From contig JAUTDP010000014.1 in the NCBI GenBank assembly GCA_033439795.1, forward strand, positions 992,001 to 1,056,000: DNA of 64,000 bases, read 5' to 3'. Numbering within the stretch: position 1 is the stretch's first letter; each line of letters starts with the position of its first letter. The translations under genes were made by a program, and so were the position numbers. Shown here one piece after another: positions 56,701 to 64,000 of the stretch. Below the pieces are notes generated by a model. That model ran no database searches. It was not told the origin of the DNA and worked only from the letters and a program-made list of their open reading frames with translations. This DNA is from Sordaria brevicollis (taxonomy: Eukaryota > Ascomycota > Sordariomycetes > Sordariales > Sordariaceae).

Positions 56701-58263
56701 AGCCCACGGCACGGTTGGTTACGAACGGAAGCTGAAAAGTACAGAATGTGGACAATGAGTACCTTGAGGGCTATCTTCCGTTTTTATCGCTCTTCCGCAT
56801 GAATACATCCGTTGAGAAGTTTTTCTTCACTTCTTCTTTCTTTCTTTTTTTTTTTTTTTTTTTTTTGCGCGCTGGCGTGGGGAGCATGGAGAAGCGCTGG
56901 AGCGAGGGTTTCGGTGAACGGCGACGAGGTTGTGTTGTTCTTGTGCACCAAAGACTTGGGAACCTTGCCTTGATTCTTAGCAGCGCTTTCCCGGCTTTCC
57001 TGGTTCAGAACATCAGGCAGGCCTGGTCGGAGTGTTCCTAGCCAGCGGTGACCGCGGGGATGGGGGCTTCCAAGGAGAATTCTGGAACGAATGAGAAAGA
57101 TTCCATTCCCACCTTTCCACTGTTGAATTCTTTGGCTATCGTTGCGGCAAACTACGACTGTTCCATTTGCCAACAAATAGTCGATCGACGAATCGTGAAG
57201 TCGAGATTTTTGAGGGTTTCGACTTTGAGGGCATGGACGGGCCCCGGTTTTCATCGGGCCCCACCCCGACCGAGTTCTCGGTTCTCCGTCCCGAACGACG
57301 GACGTTGGAATGGGTAAAGGACCCGGCCCGGCTCTCAAAGATTGAACATTCGTCATCATGCTTTAGCTCACTTTGTGATTTGGGCATGTTTCAAGTTGTT
57401 GGAGTTCGGTTGTCTTTTGGGTCTGTGACTTGTCTTCACCGCACCGTGATACGTGTACAACCTGGTGATTCTTTTGGCGTTGATGGTGCTGGCCAGCTGG
57501 GCGACACTAGCGGTATTCCAGGGTTGGGGGAGTTGGGAAAATGTCGGTATCGAGCCACAACGGGATGCCATGTTGTCGGTGAGCACAATGTGCATCGAGA
57601 TTCAATCTAAGAGTCTTTGGGTTGGATGGATGGATGGAGTTGGCAATGGGATTCGAAGGTGCGATGGCCTATGGTTGGTTCCGAACAGGTTGGGCAGTAC
57701 CGGCGAGGGAGTTGAAGGAATTGAGGCTGTCAACCAATTTCTACAAGTTGACAACCCACCATCTGGCAGTCGTGGACTGCACATCTTCCTTGCTGAGAAA
57801 AACAACAACGCCACCAAGGCTCTGACATGCTGAACCCGATATTGCTCGGTGTCGGTGAAGCAAGCCTCTTCACGAACTACCAGCCACTCGGAAAGCAAAA
57901 GTCTATCAAAGCCTCATGGCGTTTGCCTTAGCTGAAGGAAGCGGTCCGACGTGCATATGCATATTCGGGACAGGCAACTGAATGAAGTTGCAAAATTTGT
58001 TTCCCTCCACTGTCAGGTCAGATTTCGGAATCGCAGGAAGCTCCTATAGGCAGCCCCATCATCAGATCAGAGACGAGGTTACAATAAAAAGTTGTGTGGA
58101 GTTTTCTGGCTGTCCCTCCCGCTGCAGCTTTGACATGCTCTTGCCGTTCGGGACGGAGGGGAGGGATTCGGATTCGAAGGGAGTTGTTCTAGGCTTTTAG
58201 CCCTGCCTGTTGCCTTGAAGAGCGGAGGGCCCGGATATTATCTCTGTGCCTTGCAAACACCAT
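53719..58263. other. Gene-poor 4.5-kb stretch before RIP-mutated repeats
   Basis: No gene is supported. The longest frame (54,347-54,934, plus) has no recognisable domain and normal-looking intergenic composition. A T22 homopolymer lies at 56,845-56,866. GC content is normal until the transposon end at 58,264, where it drops sharply. Confidence 0.5.
56845..56866 (+). repeat. Homopolymer of 22 T
   Basis: An uninterrupted T22 run lies within a T/C-rich stretch (56,818-56,866). It is a simple repeat and possibly length-variable. There is no adjacent retroposon feature such as a target duplication that I can see. Confidence 0.85.
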
Positions 58264-59866
58264 GTCAGTCCCCACTCTGGTCTGACCGCCACGCAACACA
58301 TACACAACGTAAAAACTTCGTAATTTAACGACTAAAAACCTTCAAACTACTATATTATTACCAAACTTGAGGGTATTTACATTCTAATTACTGTTTTACA
58401 ACCGTATGGATCCCCTGTATTGAATAAGGCCTATATTGAAAGGTAAAAATAATTAGGTACTTCCTAGTCCCTATCGAATACGATTTACGCCCGGTACTAT
58501 TATTTTAATTCCCATTATACCTCTTAAACGCTCCTATCTCGATAATAATAGTGACCGCCGACGTTCGAAGCAAATATTATAGTTTAACGCCCGTATAAAA
58601 AGGGTTAATACCGGTTTAGATAACGGCAACGACGATAAAAAAAGGGCTCCTACGTAATTATAATATTTTTAAATTTAATTTTAATAATTTTAAACCTAAT
58701 TTTAGTAATTATAATTAGACCGATTACGATTAGACTTTCTTTATATTATTTTAAAAAATAATAATCCGATTATTATTCGAACCTCTTTTTTACCGTTTAT
58801 TTTTATTAATTTAAAGATTATATTTAAAATTTCCATTACTTCCTCCCTTATTAATTATTTAGTATAATATTCGTAATTAATCTCCCCTTAAACTTCCCCT
58901 CCTTAATAATAATAATAATTAACCGCTATTATTATATAATTATTTCGATAATTTATTATATTTCGAATTTTATTAAAGCTACGCTAAAAGAAGAAATCGG
59001 CTAACTAATCCGTAATTTAATAATTTATTATTTTACTTAATATCGAAGGTATTAATTATATTTCGTTAAATTTAATTAAAAATAGTGGTAATAAATCCCC
59101 TATAGTATAGAAAAATAAATAGGCGGTTGAAAAATAGTATATATTAACCAATAAGTAACGTATAGAAGAATAAATTAAGGAATTTACTACTAGAAAGGTA
59201 GCCGCTTAATAAGCTCTTATTATAAAATCCCGTACTTTGAAGAAGGTTTAAAGTCCGTTATTAATTTTTAATTTTATAATTATTTATATTATATATTTTA
59301 AAATATAATTATAAAATTATTATTTCAATGGGCTTAAAATTAAATTTAGTAAATTACTTATTAATTTTATAATCGAGTGGGTTATTATCGAAAAAGAATT
59401 CGATAATATTATCAATTAGGTTAATTATAATTATTTTAATTTTAATTTTAAATATAAAATTTAATAATATTAATATTTATTTAAAACGTTATTATCGACG
59501 AATTCGATATTATAGGGATAGAATATAAATTCGAAATATAATATTTTAATTAGATTATTAACGTACAAAATAATAGGCGGATTACGCTATTTTAAATTCG
59601 TATCCTCTTTAATTATTATTATATTAATAGAAAGGATTCTTTATTCGGGTATTATAATACTTCGAAAGTAATGTGCAATTTATTATTACAATTAATTAAT
59701 ATTTACTATATAATAATTACAACCCAATTACGCGTTCTAAATAATTTTTTTAAAAATTTAGAAAAAGAATTAGAAGAGCCGTACATTTTATTTACCCGCG
59801 GTACGCTTACTAATAGGGTAATACCACGATGCGTTATAGCAATCTATAATATTAAAAAGAAGATAA
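58264..59866 (+). mobile_element. Truncated RIP-mutated relative of the 17.9-kb transposon
   Basis: This begins GTCAGTCCCCACT, the inner part of the inverted repeat at 17,940. Shared subterminal sequence follows: CTTCAAACT..CTATATTATTACC, then AAA.TTGAGGGTATTTACATTCT. The start of the same unidentified frame follows (58,526 onward: I-PLKRSYLDNN, then SKQIL*FNARIKRVNTGL). The AT-rich, CA/TG-depleted composition shows RIP. No right inverted repeat is seen before the LTR at 59,867, so the copy is cut or split there by the retrotransposon. Identity past about 58,650 is unclear by eye. Confidence 0.65.
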
Positions 59867-60117
59867 TGTAAAAAGGGAGAGAACGAGCCGCAGGCTACGC
59901 CTACGGGGAATCCTTTTAAAGAAGGATTCCGACCCAATATTCAAGGTAGGTCCCCGACCGTCCGCCGGACGGCTACTAAGTATACGCCCGTCAATCTGCC
60001 GGCTAACCGGTCCTACTAGGGCATAACGCCCATAACTTATTATAATTCCCTATCTAATTAATTAATTTAATATATATATATAAAATTTATATTTCTATAT
60101 TAAATACCGGCACTACA
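59867..60117 (-). repeat. Probable LTR of a Ty3/gypsy retrotransposon
   Basis: On the minus strand this 251-bp stretch starts TGTAGTGCCGG and ends CCCTTTTTACA, the TG..CA ends of an LTR. It lies immediately downstream of the integrase tail, as the 3' LTR of a minus-strand element should. It keeps GC-rich islands with strong hairpins (59,907-59,930 and 59,958-59,972) inside otherwise AT-rich DNA. The partner LTR would lie beyond the window, so this cannot be confirmed here. Confidence 0.6.
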
Positions 60118-60129
60118 AAGAGAATATTA

Positions 60130-63100
60130 TTATCTTCAATAAGAATAACTTTACTTCTTCTTCGAAGAGCGCCGCTTCTTTAAATCCTTCTTATCTATAA
60201 ACCGAACCTTCCTTTATCCATTAACGTAAAACCGCAGCGTACCTCGTTTCTATTTATCCGGGCAATATTTTTAATAATCCTTAACTAATTCCTTCGTATA
60301 GTCTAAATCCTCTATATTTTTCTATTTATTTTTATAATATTTATAATTTTTCTATTTTATATAATACTATAATTCTCCATTTACTTATTTATAAATAGTA
60401 ATCTTCTCTAATTCGTAGCGCTTACTTTTATTTTTATCGGAATTATTTTAAGAATTTTTAATAGGGCCGGGTAGAAGAGTAGAACGACCGAAGGGGTTTT
60501 TATTTTTAAAGGCGGGTAGGAGGTAAATTACTGAAATAACGGGATAGATTTTTATTCGATTAGGGAATTCTAACCGGTAAATTAAACGGCTAACCTTCTC
60601 GAGGATTTTAAAAAGTCCGGAACGTTATTATAATATTTTTCGTAATAATTATTTAGGGAGGTAATAATTATAATATAATTTAAAAAATATTTTATCGCTA
60701 ATTTAAAATTCAATTTATTAATAAGAAGTATTATAACGTATTTTTATATTAATAATAATAAAATTTATAATTAATTATACTTTCTATTATAAATAATTTC
60801 GTATAATTAGGTTATTATTAAATTTATAAGGTTCGTCGGTCCTAATATTAATATCGAGGGGTTTATAAAATTTATATCCGAATAAATATTCATATAGTAA
60901 AGTTTTAATACTTTTAATAAAAGCGCTATTAAAATTCTATTATAAGGAAGGGATAATTAAAAATTAATTATATCCGAATTTATATAAGAAGGTATAGAAT
61001 TATATTGCAATTTTAACGGTTTAATTCTTTTTTTCGGCTATACCGTTACCGGAAGGGTAGTATATAATTATTATTATTAATTTTATACCTATAGCCGTTT
61101 ATATACCTTTTTAGAATTAGGATATAAATTTACGGTCGCGATTAAATATAATACCGATAGGGAAATTTTAATTATAAAAAAGAAATATACGAATAATAAT
61201 AAAATTTTATTTTATAATAATATAAGTCTTATATTTTAGAATTAATAAGGTTCTTTTTAATATTTTATTAATAATTAGTATTAAAGCGTTAAATATCCTA
61301 TAGTTCGGTATTTATTATAAAGTATTTTCGGCGGATACTTTTAATAAATTAACGATAAAATCGATAGAAATAATCCTTATAGGGAGAATTTCTTCCAATT
61401 TAATAAATTAATAATTATTAATAATTAATTATTTATCGGTTTGGTTAAATTAATATATTAAGTAGTATTTTAAATATTATTTAATATATTAAATTTTATT
61501 TACGAAGGATAGTCTTTAAAATTTATATATTATTTAATTGCGGTTAAAATAATTTTTTTCGTTATAAGCTACTTTAAGAATTTATTTAACGAATTTAAAA
61601 AGGATATAGAACGTTTTTATTTTATTAATTTATTAATTGTAAATTAAATTATTTTTTATAAAGAAAAGATAATTAAGCTTTGAAAATACTATATTTCCGT
61701 CTTCGGAAAGCTATTTAGAATATAATTTTAAATATTCTATAATTTTACCGAATTTCGGGTTTAACGTATATACGACGGTATAAATTTTATAGAATTTTAA
61801 GTCTATTTTAGCTTTAGAAAATAAATACTATACGTTATTTAATTAAAAGGTTTAATTTTTTATCTAAATATCGTTTAGAACGGAAATACTATTAAAATTC
61901 TTCTTATTAAAAATGGTCTTTAAACGATTTAATATATCCGGGACGAAATTAAATTTATTAGGGATGTAAAAAACTTTTAATTTATATTCGGATAAATAAA
62001 TTAAAGCGTTAATAAGCTTCTTATTAATATAATTTATTAATAATATATAAAGAGAAATTTATTTAACGATACCTTTTATTATAAAGTAATCGGTTAATAT
62101 TATAATAAATAAATTATATATATATAATTAGGTCCTAAGTTTTTTTATAATTTAAACGAAATATATAATTTCGAATTCGGAAGGGGTATATTAAATTTCG
62201 GCTTTAATTAGGATTTTATTTAGAAATATAATTAGGAAAATTTAAATTAAAGGGATAGGAGCGCTTTCGGTTTAAATATAACCGTATTTTAAATAAAAGA
62301 ATATAATATTAAATCTTCGTTTAAAAGAGCCGTCGATTTATAGGAAAATTAGGCGATTTAGGTCGAAATAATTTAAAATAATTCTTTCGTTATAAATAAT
62401 ATATTAAAGAGTTTTAAATATTACCGTTTTAATAAAAATAGGTTTGAAATAAATTTTAACGTAATATATTATCCGTTGGGTTAATTTATTAGCTTTAATT
62501 TTACTTAATTTCCGGCCAACGGCGAATAAAGAAACTTTTAATTTTAAAATAATTCAATAAATTAAGTATAATATATAATTAAATAACGTAAAAACCCAAA
62601 TCTATTAATATATTATTCGAAGGATTTTAAATTATTTAAGAAAACGAAATTTCTAAATATTTAAATATAGTTTTTCGTAATTAAGAAATTAAAATTATTA
62701 ATGTAGAATCCGAATAATTTAATATTTAAATATCCGAAATACGATTTTTTAGGCGAGAATACTATATTTTTAAACATAAATAACGCGAAAATAGCGTCTA
62801 AATATTTAAAATAATTATTTATAGAATCGGAAGCAATTACGATATTATTAATATATACCCTATAATAAATTCGGTAGTCGCGGAAGAATATATTTATAAA
62901 TTATTAAATATAAGCGGGGGTATTTTTAAATCCTATTTATACAACGGTAAATTACTCTAACCTTCGGTAAATAATAAAAGTAAACCGGTTGCGATATTTA
63001 TACTATATTTTAAATTAATAAAAAAAGGATATTACGTCGATAATTATAATAATAATTTTATTACGTATAAAGGTAATAATTTTATATTAAAGAAGTAGAA

Positions 63101-64000
63101 GGTAATTATTAAAGATTATAAAGCTATTTAATATTTGTAAATTAATGATTAAACGGCCCTTCGGTCCGTTTTTTATTTCTTTTTAAATAACGAAGACTAG
63201 ATATACGAAAAGCGTAATATATTTTACCCAATTTATTTTACCTTACTAATATAATTCGTTAAAAATTTTATTAATAATTACTTAATCTTTTTTATTTATA
63301 GGATATATTTTAATAGCGATTTTATAATTCTATTATCTTTTTATTAGTAGTACGCATATTATATTTTTTTTAAATATATTAATTAATCCTCCCTCCTTTT
63401 AGAATTTCGGAAATTTAATAATTAATTTAATTAACCTTCGTAATATACGCCTACTATTAGCGTAAATATAAACTCCTTCCTTAATTATCGATTTGGGGGC
63501 TTTTTTATTTATATAAATTCCTAAATTAAATTATTTATTTAACGTCTTCAATAAATCGGATTATTTTATAAGTAATAGATCGGAGGTAATTTCGGTAATT
63601 ATATAAATTATATTAATATTAATAATTAAGGGTTTAATATCGATTTCGATATTTATTAGAATATAATACGTTTTATATATAATAAAAGTAATTTCGGCTA
63701 TAAATAGCGTAAGATTGTTATAAAATAGGTATAAAATTTGAATTATTATTACCGTTTTATAAATATTTATTTAATTTGAAGTAAAATATCTATTTACCGT
63801 ATATTTAATAATTATACCGATTCTTTATTTCTACGAGATTATTATATCGGCGTTAATTATATTTTTTATTAAAATTATACGTAGAAAGCGTACGTCTATT
63901 ACCGTATTAACGATATTAAAGTAGGAGGAATCGAAGAGAAAATTCCGATTTTTAGGTAAAGTAATATAATTTACCGGGATTATATACTCTTTTTTAGGGC
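60130..64000 (-). pseudogene. Ty3/gypsy pol relic (RT ... integrase ... chromodomain-like tail)
   Basis: Near 63,240-63,300 the minus strand reads NKIFNELY then GKINWVKYITLF, and near 63,150 KEIKNGPKGRLIINLQILNS: the start of a gypsy reverse transcriptase. Near 62,835-62,860 YINNIVIASDS is the YIDDIVI active-site box with both Asp codons changed to Asn, a G-to-A RIP effect. FTFIIYRRLE and NTPAYI precede it. Near 60,500-60,600, LFKILEKVSRLIYRLEFP, IYPVISVIYLLP and NPFGR match the gypsy integrase C-terminal (GPY/F) module. After it, RYELEKITIYK followed by YYIK.KNYKYY resembles a chromodomain that targets integration to heterochromatin. Numerous TAA/TAG codons make it non-functional. The protein continues beyond the window. 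Confidence 0.8.

Larger units (their letters stand above)
59867..64000 (-). mobile_element. RIP-mutated Ty3/gypsy retrotransposon, continues past window end
   Basis: This is a minus-strand element with the order (3' to 5' along the window) LTR, integrase C-terminus, integrase, RNase H region and reverse transcriptase. The order is the gypsy type, with integrase after RT. Composition is very AT-rich with CA/TG depletion. The gag and protease parts and the other LTR would be to the right of 64,000. Confidence 0.8.

Noticed and set aside
57453..57833. 126-codon plus-strand frame with a hydrophobic start
   Set aside because: The hydrophobic segment could pass for a signal peptide, but the rest has no family resemblance and the region is otherwise non-coding.
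59671..59871. 66-codon plus-strand frame in AT-rich DNA
   Set aside because: It lies within the mutated transposon relic and reads into the LTR edge; no features.
60130..64000. CRISPR-like or other short regularly spaced repeats in the AT-rich block
   Set aside because: Apparent repetition is due to low sequence complexity (TTA/AAT runs) after RIP; no unit with regular spacers exists and the genome is eukaryotic.

Overview
The window looks like nuclear DNA of a filamentous ascomycete, most probably Neurospora or a close relative. Genes carry short introns (about 55-150 bp) with GTATGT/GTAAGT donors, CTAAC branch points and CAG acceptors. GC-balanced gene-rich DNA is interrupted abruptly by very AT-rich blocks in which CA and TG dinucleotides are almost absent and coding relics are full of TAA/TAG stops. 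That is the signature of repeat-induced point mutation (RIP).

The gene-rich parts (1-17.9 kb and 22.4-58.2 kb) hold, in order: an amidase cut by the window edge (-); a SLC33-type acetyl-CoA transporter (-) divergent from a CENP-O/Mcm21-like kinetochore protein (+); a Pro/Gly-rich GPI-anchored wall protein with an apparent frameshift (-); an MFSD10-like MFS transporter (+); tRNA-Arg(UCU) (-); the ribosome-biogenesis protein Ipi1 (-) divergent from a dynein roadblock/LC7 light chain (+); a large four-exon fungal protein of unknown function (+); a Ded1/Vasa-type DEAD-box helicase with seven W-G motifs (+); an F-box-like protein (-) divergent from mitochondrial Mg2+ channel Mrs2 (+); phosphopantothenate-cysteine ligase (+); ribosomal protein eS30 with a 14-nt microexon (-); a secreted CREG-like protein with a His/Asp/Lys-rich insert (+); a SOG2-like RAM-network protein (+); and a HET-domain pseudogene (+). 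These are independent housekeeping or accessory genes rather than a cluster.

Two blocks are fossil mobile DNA. At 17,940-22,370 lies a 4.4-kb DNA transposon with 54-bp terminal inverted repeats that differ at one base. Inside it are two RIP-destroyed convergent reading frames: a Tc1/mariner-like transposase on the minus strand, and a second frame on the plus strand (starting near 18,208) whose product I do not recognise. From about 58,264 to the window end, a truncated relative of the same element, preserving the start of the unknown frame, abuts a minus-strand Ty3/gypsy retrotransposon. Its LTR (59,867-60,117), integrase C-terminus with chromodomain-like tail, and reverse transcriptase can still be read through the mutations.

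Smaller features include a 405-bp MITE-like element at 1,225-1,629, a region of degenerate roughly 190-bp tandem units at 29.5-30.2 kb, and a 36-bp tandem duplication near 9.83 kb. The most interesting item is the conserved unidentified frame inside the inverted-repeat transposon family. Next are the W-G motif helicase, the HET pseudogene and the metal-binding-like insert in the CREG protein. Exon models were made by hand from splice consensus and reading-frame continuity; exon totals divide by three in every complete spliced model.
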